Below, piece after piece: positions 17,531-25,376 of a stretch of DNA of 53,868 nucleotides; the stretch's first letter is position 1; each line of letters starts with the position of its first letter. A model generated the notes under the pieces. That model saw only the letters and a list, made by a program, of their open reading frames with translations, was not told the DNA's origin and searched no databases. Both the position numbers and the translations under genes were made by a program. The DNA lies in NCBI GenBank assembly GCA_010031735.1, contig RGZB01000011.1, positions 1-53,868 of the forward strand, written 5' to 3'. The DNA comes from Pseudomonadota bacterium (lineage in GTDB: Bacteria > Pseudomonadota > Alphaproteobacteria > Rickettsiales > RGZB01).

Positions 17531-18085
17531 CTATTGCGCATCAAGCGCCTTTTCGATGGCTTCCTTGAGGTCGCCATCTTCCGGTGCGGTGGTGCTGGAG
17601 AACCAGGTGATGAATTCGCCATTCTTACCGATCAGGTATTTATGGAAATTCCATAGCGGTTTGCCAAGAAGACCGGCTTTACCGCCCGCCCATTGATAGA
17701 ACGGGTGCGCCTTCTCGCCGGAGACCTCGGTTTTTGCCATCAGCGGGAAGGTGACATGATGCTCCTTCGCTGCATAATCCTTGATGCCTTTGGCGTCGTT
17801 CGGTTCCTGTCCGCCGAAATCGTTCGACGGCACGCCGATCACGACCAGGCCTTTGTCTTTATAGGTGTCATAGAGTTTCTGCAGGCCACTCAATTGCGAA
17901 CTGAATCCGCACTGTGAAGCGGTGTTGACGACGAGCAGCACCTTGCCGCTGTATTTGCCGAGGCTGACGTCCTTACCGTCGATATCCTTGAAGGTGAATG
18001 GGTAGGCGTTATCGGCACTGGTCTCGGCATGTGCGGCGCTGAAAATACAAACGAAGAATAAAAGAAACGTAGAAAAGATACGCAT
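17531..18085 (-). CDS. Secreted glutathione peroxidase-family protein
   Basis: 184 residues. The first 20 form a signal peptide (basic start, FLLFFVCIFSAAHA), so it acts in the periplasm, reducing peroxides with thiols. The peroxidatic Cys59 is in NTASQCGFSSQ, and the family's Gln93, Trp145 and Asn146 are in FGGQEP and LWNF. The usual CNQF segment reads SNDF, leaving Cys59 as the only cysteine of the mature protein, so a 1-Cys mechanism is likely. ATG at 18085 is chosen for AAGGAG four bases upstream and because it begins the signal peptide; longer in-frame starts lack both. ileS follows after 38 bases. Confidence 0.92.
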   Translation of the reverse strand: MRIFSTFLLFFVCIFSAAHAETSADNAYPFTFKDIDGKDVSLGKYSGKVLLVVNTASQCGFSSQLSGLQKLYDTYKDKGLVVIGVPSNDFGGQEPNDAKGIKDYAAKEHHVTFPLMAKTEVSGEKAHPFYQWAGGKAGLLGKPLWNFHKYLIGKNGEFITWFSSTTAPEDGDLKEAIEKALDAQ

Positions 18086-18223
18086 AAGACTCCTTAAAAA
18101 ACGGTGGCTTCTTTTACCACAATCGCCTTCAAGGTAGCAGGAAGATGCATAAAAAATCCACAAAGATAAACGCGGACCGTGACGACCAGCACCAAACGAT
18201 ACCGGCCGCCACGAGCCGTAGGC

Positions 18224-19420
18224 TTAGAAATTGAACAGCAGACCGGTCTGGATCACGGTCGCGTCGTTATCCGCGATCGCCGGATCGTTCGCATCCAGCG
18301 AGGCTTGTGTCACCTCGACGAACGGCGTCAAACCCGGGATGGCTTTATAATCCACACCCAGTGATACGGCCGAGAGGTCGTTTCGCAGGTATTTGCTGTC
18401 GAGGTACGTGACGCTGACACCAATGATACCGGCATCATAATCCGCCCCTAACGCATAATACCCGCCGTCGGGTGTGTCGCTCGTTGCGTGCTGTACGCTC
18501 GTGCCCCAATCGCCATAGGCTGCACCCACGGTGAGGCGTTTATAACCGACTTGGGCGGCAAGTTCGTAAGCCTTCAGGTCTTCATGGCCTGGGACTTCTT
18601 CGTTGCCGTATTCGCCCACCGCACTTGCCTCTATACGGATATCGCCGAACCGATGTTCGGCGTTGATACCCGCATTCACTACGTTGCCGTACTCGCGGTG
18701 TCCGCTTTTGCCGGTTGCCGCCAGGTAGGTGCCCGCATCCCCGCTGTCCGGGATGAAGCTTACGCCCACCTGCACACCGTTGATACGCGGACTGAAATAC
18801 GAGATCTTGTTCGCATCCTCGGCTGCTCCGTGCATCTCATGCAAGGGAAGCGACGGGGAATGGATGAAGTTCTCGTGCCCGAGATGTGCGGGCGAGTCGC
18901 CGTGGCTGTGCCCGCCTGCCGGATCGGCCGGGAAAGCGGTGACGGCGAACCAGTCACCATGCACCCCGCCCGTGCCCCGTGCGAAATGCGCAGGATTCGC
19001 ACTCAGGCGCGAACCCGCATCCGTGACCGCGCCGGCTTCTGCCCGACCGTAACCGGATTCGACGAATAAGAAGGTTTTGTCAGCATTCAAGCCCTCTTCG
19101 TTGAAGTCCTCGGAGACGTCTGCCTCAAGTTCGATCACCGCGCCGTAGGCAAAACCGGCATCCGAGGTATGGCGTACATTCACATGCACTTCGGTGTCGT
19201 TTGCCAGGGTGGTATCACGGAACCCACGGTCGATATCCTGACTTACGTGACTTCCGATCACATTCATGAACCCGGTGACGGTGACACCGTCTTTTTCAGG
19301 GATCATGACGTGCTTTTGGCTGTGGGCTGCGTGGGATTCACCCGCATGATCCTCAGGGCCATGCGCGTAGGCTGCGCTCGCCACCAACGACGAGGCAGCC
19401 AGTAGTACTAGCTTCTTCAT
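18224..19420 (-). CDS. Histidine-rich outer-membrane porin-like protein
   Basis: 398 residues. A signal peptide (MKKLVLLAASSLVASAAYA) is followed by a His-rich stretch (AHGPEDHAGESHAAHSQKH) and then alternating beta-strand sequence ending in phenylalanine (LLFNF), the hallmark of outer-membrane barrels. It resembles the general Gram-negative porin fold. A second His-rich loop lies near 170-205 (GGHSHGDSPAHLGHENFIH). The histidines suggest metal binding, perhaps copper or zinc. It lies downstream of a DUF2946 protein with a CPMC motif, itself associated with copper handling. The role as a metal-responsive porin is inference. Confidence 0.75.
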   Translation of the reverse strand: MKKLVLLAASSLVASAAYAHGPEDHAGESHAAHSQKHVMIPEKDGVTVTGFMNVIGSHVSQDIDRGFRDTTLANDTEVHVNVRHTSDAGFAYGAVIELEADVSEDFNEEGLNADKTFLFVESGYGRAEAGAVTDAGSRLSANPAHFARGTGGVHGDWFAVTAFPADPAGGHSHGDSPAHLGHENFIHSPSLPLHEMHGAAEDANKISYFSPRINGVQVGVSFIPDSGDAGTYLAATGKSGHREYGNVVNAGINAEHRFGDIRIEASAVGEYGNEEVPGHEDLKAYELAAQVGYKRLTVGAAYGDWGTSVQHATSDTPDGGYYALGADYDAGIIGVSVTYLDSKYLRNDLSAVSLGVDYKAIPGLTPFVEVTQASLDANDPAIADNDATVIQTGLLFNF

Positions 19421-19442
19421 AAAAAATCCTATGTGTAAAAAT

Positions 19443-19470
19443 GATTTAGTGGGTTTAAGTGAACTAAATC
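19443..19470. repeat. Inverted repeat between the DUF2946 gene and the porin gene
   Basis: GATTTAGT (19443-19450) and ACTAAATC (19463-19470), perfect 8-base arms around 12 bases. It overlaps the DUF2946 stop codon. No T-run, so it may adjust the relative expression of the two genes through an mRNA hairpin, or be an operator for the porin. Confidence 0.4.
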
Positions 19471-19883
19471 AGCACCGGTGGCCCGCGCGGGACGGCAGGC
19501 GTGGTAAATACCACATGGATGGGTGGCGCCGCGGTCTCGACATAGAAGGCCGGTGCGCTGTGGTCGGGGACATCGATCGCGATCAGGTTATCGGTGGGCG
19601 GCGGAAGCAGGTGCGAGAGCGAAGAAAGCACGCACATCGGACAGTGGGGCACGTGACTTTTCGGCACTTTATCCAGATCGGCGATATCGATATAGACGAT
19701 ACCATCCGCCGTACAGATCGGGATCTTGGTCGGGATATCCGTGATGCTCGCATTAATCGGCGGCTTCGGTGCATTGATATGGGCGTAGAACGGCAGCAGC
19801 ATCCCGATCACGATCAGGGGGATGGTGAGGAACGCCGCGTAATGCGCAACGCCCATGCGGGGAGAGAAAAGCGTCCGTAACAT
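19464..19883 (-). CDS. DUF2946-like protein, putative metal-stress factor
   Basis: 139 residues from the ATG at 19883 (a GTG at 19901 is also possible; neither has a clear Shine-Dalgarno). It has one membrane helix near the N-terminus (AAFLTIPLIVIGMLLPFYAHI), then a periplasmic part with ICTADGIVYIDI, a conserved CPMC pair (HCPMCVLSSLSHLL) and a Pro-rich tail. This order (helix, CTADG, CPxC) is characteristic of DUF2946, small proteins often found with copper-responsive genes. The cysteines and nearby histidines could bind copper. It lies between a small membrane protein and the His-rich porin on the same strand, in a probable three-gene unit. Confidence 0.7.
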   Translation of the reverse strand: MLRTLFSPRMGVAHYAAFLTIPLIVIGMLLPFYAHINAPKPPINASITDIPTKIPICTADGIVYIDIADLDKVPKSHVPHCPMCVLSSLSHLLPPPTDNLIAIDVPDHSAPAFYVETAAPPIHVVFTTPAVPRGPPVLI

Positions 19884-19948
19884 ACGTGCACGTTTGTACA
19901 CGACGGATCAGCGGGTGGCAACGGGATTCTATATGCGACAGGTGCGTG

Positions 19949-20191
19949 CTAGGAACAAGGGTAAAAGTGATGGGTAAAAACAACCTCTGGTGGTGTATTT
20001 GGCGGCGGTTCTGTGAGGGGATCATCCGGTGCGTGTTTCAGCGCCGCTGCCGCATAGAAGCAGAGGATAAGGGGCGAAACCAGCAATACTGCCACAGCAA
20101 ATACTATTTTCATAAAGACCGTTATGACCATAGCATAAAACCACATTAAATCAACTAAAGGTTGTGTTCTGATATATGCCGCCTCCTGCAT
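19949..20191 (-). CDS. Small membrane protein of the putative metal locus
   Basis: Up to 80 residues; Met16 (20146) and Met27 (20113) are alternative starts and none has a well-spaced Shine-Dalgarno. The core is a long hydrophobic helix (about residues 16-50, VFAVAVLLVSPLILCFYAAA), followed by a short Pro-rich tail ending EVVFTHHFYPCS. The tail's PP..VVFT resembles the PPIHVVFTTP end of the DUF2946 protein downstream, which hints at a shared origin. The tail's His-His and Cys could bind a metal. It is divergent from the DUF2282 gene. Function unknown. Confidence 0.5.
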   Translation of the reverse strand: MQEAAYIRTQPLVDLMWFYAMVITVFMKIVFAVAVLLVSPLILCFYAAAALKHAPDDPLTEPPPNTPPEVVFTHHFYPCS

Positions 20192-20211
20192 CCTTTTCCA
20201 GCACTCTTTGC

Positions 20212-20241
20212 TTGCAAATCCGCCCCAAAGCAGGCTTAACT
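20212..20241 (+). promoter_or_regulatory. Predicted promoter of the DUF2282 gene
   Basis: TTGCAA (20212-20217), 18 bases, TTAACT (20236-20241). The upstream sequence CTTTGCTTGCAA resembles the atp promoter. About 50 bases of leader follow. Confidence 0.4.
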
Positions 20242-20297
20242 AGATGCTCCGTCCTACAAAGGGCGGGTAACCGAAAAGACGAAAAAGGAACCAACCC

Positions 20298-20561
20298 ATG
20301 AATTCAACGAAAACACTGCTTATTGCCGCGGGCCTGCTCGCCGCGGGCCTTGCTGCCCATAGCGCATCTGCAGAAGATAAAGCGACCGGCAAAATCGAAA
20401 AATGCTACGGCGTCTCCAAGGCCGGCAAGAACGACTGCGGCGCGAAAGACAGCTCCCACTCATGCGCAGGCCAAGCGAAGAAGGATTCCGACCCGAATGA
20501 GTGGATCGCGGTCCCGGCAGGCCTGTGTGACCGCCTGGTGGGTGGCGTGAAGGCCATCTAA
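20298..20561 (+). CDS. DUF2282/BufA1-family bufferin precursor (orphan)
   Basis: 87 residues. A signal peptide (1-25, ending AHSASA) precedes a 62-residue mature part with four cysteines at 36, 47, 56 and 77, in the family pattern EKCYG, GKNDC, HSCAG and VPAGLC. DUF2282 members are precursors of bufferins: copper-binding, ribosomally made peptides whose cysteines are modified by a DUF692/MNIO enzyme with a partner protein, encoded next to the precursor. Here no DUF692, DUF2063 or DoxX gene is adjacent, so the enzymes would have to act from another locus. Divergent neighbours (DUF2946, His-rich porin) support a copper role. Initiation region is purine-rich (AAAAAGGAACC). Confidence 0.88.
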   Translation: MNSTKTLLIAAGLLAAGLAAHSASAEDKATGKIEKCYGVSKAGKNDCGAKDSSHSCAGQAKKDSDPNEWIAVPAGLCDRLVGGVKAI

Positions 20562-20615
20562 TATTCATCCATAAGGTTAATGAGTGGTTGCTGGCCTACG
20601 CCTGTACCGGTGTGT

Positions 20616-20639
20616 AAAGGAGATAAAGGCATCCCCTTT
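20616..20639 (+). terminator. Possible terminator of the DUF2282 gene
   Basis: AAAGGAGAT (20616-20624) and ATCCCCTTT (20631-20639) pair at 8 of 9 positions around a 6-base loop, with four T at the end. The stem has one mismatch and the T-run is short, so efficiency is doubtful. Confidence 0.4.
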
Positions 20640-20658
20640 TCAATTGCCGGGTGTCGGC

Positions 20659-20684
20659 TTAATTCTTCTTTAATACCATATAAT
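20659..20684 (+). promoter_or_regulatory. CtrA-type box upstream of the unknown-valS unit
   Basis: TTAA-N7-TTAA at 20659-20673, then a perfect TATAAT at 20679-20684. The spacer here is 5 bases, not the 11 seen elsewhere in the window; the 11-base position would give TAAACC. CtrA bound here would cover the -35 region and could repress or activate. Confidence 0.65.
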
Positions 20685-20705
20685 TAAACCATTCAGATAA
20701 ATAAA

Positions 20706-21824
20706 ATGGCGACAGAAAAATCCATAACCCCAGAGCAAAGACTCCCCGGCCGGGGTACCCCCCGGCGGGAAGCGGAAACGCATTTCGCGCCGGTGATAAG
20801 TAAAGGCAAGCTCGTGATCTTCGCAACGGGCAGGGGCAAAAACCCCCCACGTAAAGCTTTCGATACCGGTATCGAGGCGGAGGATGAGGCGTCAACCGCC
20901 AAACTCGATCCCGTTGCCTTAGCGAATCTGCTCGAGGATAAACTCGGCCACCTGACGCTTGAATCTTCCGATCTTGAACCTAAAACTTCGGAACGGATGA
21001 TCCATTACATGCTTGCCAAAAAAATGGACTTTCCCTTGCGCCTACTCGACCGCGCCTTCAAGGATAGCGTGGTTTCCCTGCGCGATATCGAATTCACCCA
21101 TAACCGTTCGGCAGGTACCGTTCGGCAGAACCAGATCATTCGTGTGCGCTATCGTGAGCGGGAGGGATTAAAAGATGCAGGCAAGGATCACACGCTCGTG
21201 CGCAGTTTCGGGGTCGAGAGCATCGATGAGAACACCCAACAGCTGATCGCCCGTGCGATTGCAGCAAAAATGTATAAGGCCCTCAAGAAAACGGTGACAT
21301 TCAGCACCGAGGAATTCAAAGCACTCGTCGAGGGTGTGATTGCAGGCCACAAGCAACATTATGAAGCAGACCGCAGTTCCACCCGCAAGATCGATATCGA
21401 TCCGAAGAAGGTGGCGATCGGCCCGCTCACGCTGATGGGCCCGTATTTCTCCCCCGTCTCTCAGATCCTGCGAGTAGAGTTCCGCATCAAGCACACGGTG
21501 GACAATGATTCGCAATTCTTCTTCCGCGTGGACCGCAGCCTTGGAAGAAGGATGGGCCCTGAAGGCGAATACCCGGATGTGCCCGCTTGGATGCGCGACC
21601 GGATTGAGCGTGCTTTCGGGCGGCTTGAGCAAGCGCTCGGCACATTCGTGAAGGAATATGGCCTCGAACAGGAGACAAGGCCGTTTGCGACCTTGCAATC
21701 AGAGGGTGGAACAGCGTATAAACTCGCCAAAGAATCCGACAAGGTGCTGTTTGAAGACATTGCCATGGACACCTTGGTGCTGGTGAAAACCCGAATGACC
21801 CGAAGAAAAGGACCATCGAAATAG
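20706..21824 (+). CDS. Hypothetical protein encoded just before valS
   Basis: 372 residues, no family recognised, no signal peptide. A disordered basic N-terminus (about 1-75) is followed by two similar-looking alpha/beta modules. The first has QIIRVRYRERE, a strand (LVRSFGVESID) and a helix (QQLIARAIAAKMYKAL); the second has QILRVEFRIKH, FFFRVDRSL and a helix (MRDRIERAFGRLEQAL). This suggests internal duplication. There is no Shine-Dalgarno before the ATG. The stop lies three bases before valS, so the two are co-transcribed from the CtrA-box promoter at 20659-20684. Function unknown. Confidence 0.72.
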   Translation: MATEKSITPEQRLPGRGTPRREAETHFAPVISKGKLVIFATGRGKNPPRKAFDTGIEAEDEASTAKLDPVALANLLEDKLGHLTLESSDLEPKTSERMIHYMLAKKMDFPLRLLDRAFKDSVVSLRDIEFTHNRSAGTVRQNQIIRVRYREREGLKDAGKDHTLVRSFGVESIDENTQQLIARAIAAKMYKALKKTVTFSTEEFKALVEGVIAGHKQHYEADRSSTRKIDIDPKKVAIGPLTLMGPYFSPVSQILRVEFRIKHTVDNDSQFFFRVDRSLGRRMGPEGEYPDVPAWMRDRIERAFGRLEQALGTFVKEYGLEQETRPFATLQSEGGTAYKLAKESDKVLFEDIAMDTLVLVKTRMTRRKGPSK

Positions 21825-21827
21825 CGT

Positions 21828-24407
21828 ATGAAGGCATTACCCGAACGTTACGATCATAAGGAATCCGAAGCACGCTGGCAGAAGACGTGGGTCGAACAGA
21901 AGACCTATGCGTGGAAGAACGATAAGTCGCGTGATCAGACATTCGTGATCGATACGCCACCCCCGACGGTGTCCGGCATCCTGCACATGGGCCATATCTT
22001 CAGCTACACGCAGGCGGATTTCGTAGCGCGCTACCAACGCATGAAGGGCAAAGACGTGTTCTACCCGATGGGTTTCGACGATAACGGGCTTCCGACCGAA
22101 CGCCTCGTCGAGAAAGAAAAGAAGATACGCGCCACCGATTTCATCAAGGAAAAAGGCCGCGAAGGATTCATCGCACTCTGCCAGGAAGTGGTGAAGGATG
22201 CGGAGGAAGAATTCCGCAGGTTATTTAAATCCGTCGCGCTCTCGGTCGACTGGGATCAGGAATATCAAACTATTTCCGAAGAATCGCGAAAGATCTCGCA
22301 GATGAGTTTCCTCGATCTGTTCCACAAGAACGAGGCCTACCGCAAGCTGCAACCGATGCTGTGGGACCCGGTGGACCAGACCGCGATCGCACAGGCGGAG
22401 GTGGTCGATAAAGAACTGCCGAGTGCCGAAAACTACATCGTATTTGGTTTGGTCGATAAAAAGACCGGCGCGAAAGCGGGTGACGTGCTGATCATGACCA
22501 CGCGACCGGAATTACTGCCGGCGTGTGTGGCGGTGATGTGCGATCCTTCCGATGAGCACAAATATACGAATTTCGATGCGATGACGCCGCTCTTCGGTGT
22601 GCGCGTGCCCATCATCGCGGATGAAAAAGTCGATAAGGAAAAAGGTACCGGTGTCGTGATGTGCTGTACCTTCGGCGACGAGACCGACATCCATTGGTGG
22701 AAGAAACATAATCTCAACACGAAGATCGTGCTCAACAAATACGGCAAGCTGGATGAAGTAGCACTTGTGGATGCATTGAAAGACGGTGATGCATCGCTCA
22801 TTGCCGAAATCAAAAACAAGAAATGCTACAACCCCGACCCGAAAAACTTCGGCGCGCGTGAGACCTTGCTCGCGAAACTGAAGGAGGCGGGACTGCTCAA
22901 AGAACAAAAACCGATCACGCACGCGGTGAAATGCGCGGAGCGTTCCGGTGCGCCGCTTGAGATATTGCCGACGCACCAATGGTTCGTGAAAGTGCTCGAC
23001 AAGAAAGAGGCGCTCAAAGCGAAAACCAATGCATGCGAATGGTTCCCGGAATTCATGAAGCTCCGCTGCGAACAGTGGATCGATGGCCTGTCGTGGGATT
23101 GGTGCATCTCTCGCCAGCGTTATTTCGGCGTGCCGTTCCCGGTGTGGTATTCGAAACGTTCCGGTGAGGAAGGAAAAATCCTGGTGCCGGATATCGACCA
23201 GTTGCCGGTGAACCCGATCAAAGACTTGCCGAAGGGATATACGAAGGATGAAGTCGAGCCCGATATGGACGTGATGGACACGTGGGCGACGTCGTCCGTA
23301 TCGCCGCAACTCTCCGCGGGTGGCATCAACAAGGATTACATGACGCCGCGCGGTGCCAAAGACAACCGCTTTGCAAAACTTTTCCCTGCCGATATGCGCC
23401 CGCAGGCGCATGAGATCATCCGCACATGGGCGTTCTACACGATCGTGAAGGCGCATCTGCATGAGAACGCCATCCCGTGGAAGAACCTGATGATCTCCGG
23501 CTGGTGTCTGGCCGCGGATAAAACCAAGATGAGCAAATCGAAGGGTAACGTCATCACGCCGGTGGACCTGATCGAGAGCAAAGGTTCCGACGCGGTGCGT
23601 TACTGGGCATCGACCTCGCGTCTTGGCGCCGATACGGCCTTCTCGGAAGATGTTTTGAAAATCGGTAATAAACTCGTCACCAAACTCTGGAACGCGACGA
23701 AGTTCGCGAGCATCCAATTTTCGCATCTGAAATCCGAACCGAGTAGCGCCGCGGAAGAAGTGAAGAGCGGCATCATCACCGAGACGCTCGATAAATGGAT
23801 TCTCTCGCGTCTTTCCGAGACGATCCACAAAGCGGATACGGAATTCGCCCGCTTCGAATATTGCGATGCGCGTGTTGCCATCGACGATTTCTTCTGGAAA
23901 GATTTCTGCGACAACTATCTCGAGATGGTGAAGATTCGTGCCTACGGTGGTGAAGGCATTTCCGAGAAAGCGCAGATGAGTGCCGTGCATACGGTCTATC
24001 ACTGTGTGGAAGCGATCCTGCGTCTTTACGCGCCGTTCGTGCCGCATATCACGGAAGAACTCTACAGCCACATTTTCGATGCCAAACACGCGAAGGTGAA
24101 AAGCATCCACGCGCGCGGCAACTGGCCGGACGCGAAACACTATCCCGTGGATGTGATCGCACGCGATGCGGGCATCTTATCCGTCGAAGTGCTGGAGACG
24201 GTGCGCCGGTTGAAAGCGGAGAAGAACGTCTCGCTCAAATGGCCGCTCACCGAACTGCGCATACGCGGCAACGAAGCGCTCCTTAAAGGTGCGGCGGAAG
24301 ATCTACGCCAGGTGACGAACGCTGCAAAGATCGTGGTAGCGGAAGGTGAACTGAGCGTCGATGCGGACTTCGCGGCCGAGAGCGACCAGAAGACGGCGGA
24401 AGCTTAG
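21828..24407 (+). CDS. valS: Valyl-tRNA synthetase, archaeal-type
   Basis: 859 residues. It charges tRNA-Val. The HIGH motif is TPPPTVSGILHMGHIFSYTQ (about 43-62), the editing domain has MTTRPELLPAC, and KMSKSKGN is intact. It lacks the C-terminal coiled-coil arm of typical bacterial ValS (about 950 residues). The TPPPTVSGxLHMGH form and the shorter length match the archaeal-type enzyme known from Rickettsia and some other alphaproteobacteria, regarded as an old lateral acquisition. It begins three bases after the upstream unknown gene, and its stop overlaps that of the convergent gene at 24404. Confidence 0.97.
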   Translation: MKALPERYDHKESEARWQKTWVEQKTYAWKNDKSRDQTFVIDTPPPTVSGILHMGHIFSYTQADFVARYQRMKGKDVFYPMGFDDNGLPTERLVEKEKKIRATDFIKEKGREGFIALCQEVVKDAEEEFRRLFKSVALSVDWDQEYQTISEESRKISQMSFLDLFHKNEAYRKLQPMLWDPVDQTAIAQAEVVDKELPSAENYIVFGLVDKKTGAKAGDVLIMTTRPELLPACVAVMCDPSDEHKYTNFDAMTPLFGVRVPIIADEKVDKEKGTGVVMCCTFGDETDIHWWKKHNLNTKIVLNKYGKLDEVALVDALKDGDASLIAEIKNKKCYNPDPKNFGARETLLAKLKEAGLLKEQKPITHAVKCAERSGAPLEILPTHQWFVKVLDKKEALKAKTNACEWFPEFMKLRCEQWIDGLSWDWCISRQRYFGVPFPVWYSKRSGEEGKILVPDIDQLPVNPIKDLPKGYTKDEVEPDMDVMDTWATSSVSPQLSAGGINKDYMTPRGAKDNRFAKLFPADMRPQAHEIIRTWAFYTIVKAHLHENAIPWKNLMISGWCLAADKTKMSKSKGNVITPVDLIESKGSDAVRYWASTSRLGADTAFSEDVLKIGNKLVTKLWNATKFASIQFSHLKSEPSSAAEEVKSGIITETLDKWILSRLSETIHKADTEFARFEYCDARVAIDDFFWKDFCDNYLEMVKIRAYGGEGISEKAQMSAVHTVYHCVEAILRLYAPFVPHITEELYSHIFDAKHAKVKSIHARGNWPDAKHYPVDVIARDAGILSVEVLETVRRLKAEKNVSLKWPLTELRIRGNEALLKGAAEDLRQVTNAAKIVVAEGELSVDADFAAESDQKTAEA

Positions 24408-24946
24408 GCCGGACTGAGGTCGTCTGGGCCTTGCTCGCGTGAGATCAGGTTCAGGTACGCATCGGAGATACGCCCCTCGATCATTTTTCCGTGTGTCTGG
24501 ATGCCCGGATGATAGGTGCGCGGATCGGGCATCGGTTCACCGCCATCGCCCGGATCGATATCGGGGTATTCATCATCTTCGATATAACCGCCGATCACAT
24601 GTTTATCGAGCTCGAGTGTGAGTGCATGGGCCTCTATATCCGGCACATAAAACAGCAACACCGGCATATTGGATGGATCGCGCATCACACCGCGTACGAC
24701 TTCGACGGACGCCGCTTCCTCACCCTGGCCTTTCGACCACGACCAACTGTTCGGATCGGACTGTATCATCGGTTCAAAGCCGCAGGCTTTTAAAGGTACA
24801 TCCATGATCTGGCTTGGGGGTAGATCAGTGATGATGCGGATCACGATCTCGCCGGGCGTTACTTCGGCACGTCCCTCATCATCCCGCGTGTACGAGATCA
24901 TGCTCTTGCCGCGCGTCACCCCACCGTTCATATAGAATCGTAACAT
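24404..24946 (-). CDS. Hypothetical protein next to a CtrA-type box
   Basis: 180 residues, no family recognised. The ATG at 24946 has GGGGAA about 7 bases upstream; a GTG six bases earlier would be too close to it. No signal peptide. The N-terminal 120 residues look like an alpha/beta domain (strands EIVIRIITDL, SVEVVRGVM, VLLFYVPDIEA, ALTLELDKHVIGG). An acidic, Asp/Pro-rich linker (about 125-145) and a short helix end the protein. The CtrA box at 24991-25005 lies about 45 bases upstream. Its stop overlaps the end of valS by three bases in convergent orientation. Function unknown. Confidence 0.68.
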   Translation of the reverse strand: MLRFYMNGGVTRGKSMISYTRDDEGRAEVTPGEIVIRIITDLPPSQIMDVPLKACGFEPMIQSDPNSWSWSKGQGEEAASVEVVRGVMRDPSNMPVLLFYVPDIEAHALTLELDKHVIGGYIEDDEYPDIDPGDGGEPMPDPRTYHPGIQTHGKMIEGRISDAYLNLISREQGPDDLSPA

Positions 24947-24990
24947 GCACACTTCCCCATCGTTACAAGGTCAGGGTACCATGGGATTCG

Positions 24991-25005
24991 TTAAGAATTG
25001 ATTAA
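24991..25005. promoter_or_regulatory. CtrA-type box between divergent unknown genes
   Basis: Perfect TTAA-N7-TTAA. Toward the minus gene a TACCCT -10-like hexamer (24973-24978) follows after 12 bases; toward the plus gene no good -10 is placed. It could control either or both. Confidence 0.6.
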
Positions 25006-25022
25006 AATACTCGCCACTTCGA

Positions 25023-25050
25023 TTGACTGGTTGCACCTAAATGCTAGAGT
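25023..25050 (+). promoter_or_regulatory. Predicted sigma-70-type promoter
   Basis: TTGACT (25023-25028), 16 bases, TAGAGT (25045-25050), about 20 bases before the Shine-Dalgarno of the gene at 25077. The CtrA-type box lies just upstream of its -35. Confidence 0.5.
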
Positions 25051-25076
25051 GCGGCGAATCAGCCCCAGGGGAAACC

Positions 25077-25373
25077 ATGAGCGATATCAAAGAAATCCTG
25101 AAACGCCTGCCAAGTGCTGCGAAAGCTGCAGTCGACCAGGCGGCCGAAACCCGCGATATGATGGAAGATGCAGAGTATGCGAAACAATCCTCTCGCATCA
25201 TCGGTGATGCACTGAAGGACGGATGCGATGTCTTGCAACTCGGGAATGGCGATATCGTGACTTCGGGTATGAAACTCGTCGAGACCCGCTATACGTGGGA
25301 TGAGAACAAAGGCCGTATGGTGAAAGTATCGGTGAATACCCAGTCGATAAAACCGGAATCAGAACAACACTAA
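25077..25373 (+). CDS. Hypothetical small protein
   Basis: 98 residues, no family recognised. The ATG at 25077 has AGGGGAAACC directly upstream, so the in-frame ATG 36 bases earlier is rejected. The first half is helical (KEILKRLPSAAKAAVDQAAETRDMMEDAEYAKQ would be one long helix in two parts), the second has short strands with DVLQLGNGDIVTSGM and ETRYTWDENKGRMVKVSV. One cysteine, no signal peptide. It ends three bases before the convergent gene at 25377. Function unknown. Confidence 0.65.
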   Translation: MSDIKEILKRLPSAAKAAVDQAAETRDMMEDAEYAKQSSRIIGDALKDGCDVLQLGNGDIVTSGMKLVETRYTWDENKGRMVKVSVNTQSIKPESEQH

Positions 25374-25376
25374 ATA

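Noticed and set aside
20267-20292. GTAACC resembling the -35 of ECF SigF promoters that control bufferin genes in Caulobacter
   Set aside because: Sixteen bases downstream there is AACC, not the expected CGAA, and too little room remains before the ATG at 20298.
22512-24140. 542-codon minus-strand frame inside valS
   Set aside because: Antisense shadow, very Arg/His/Phe-rich, while valS is intact and conserved on the other strand.
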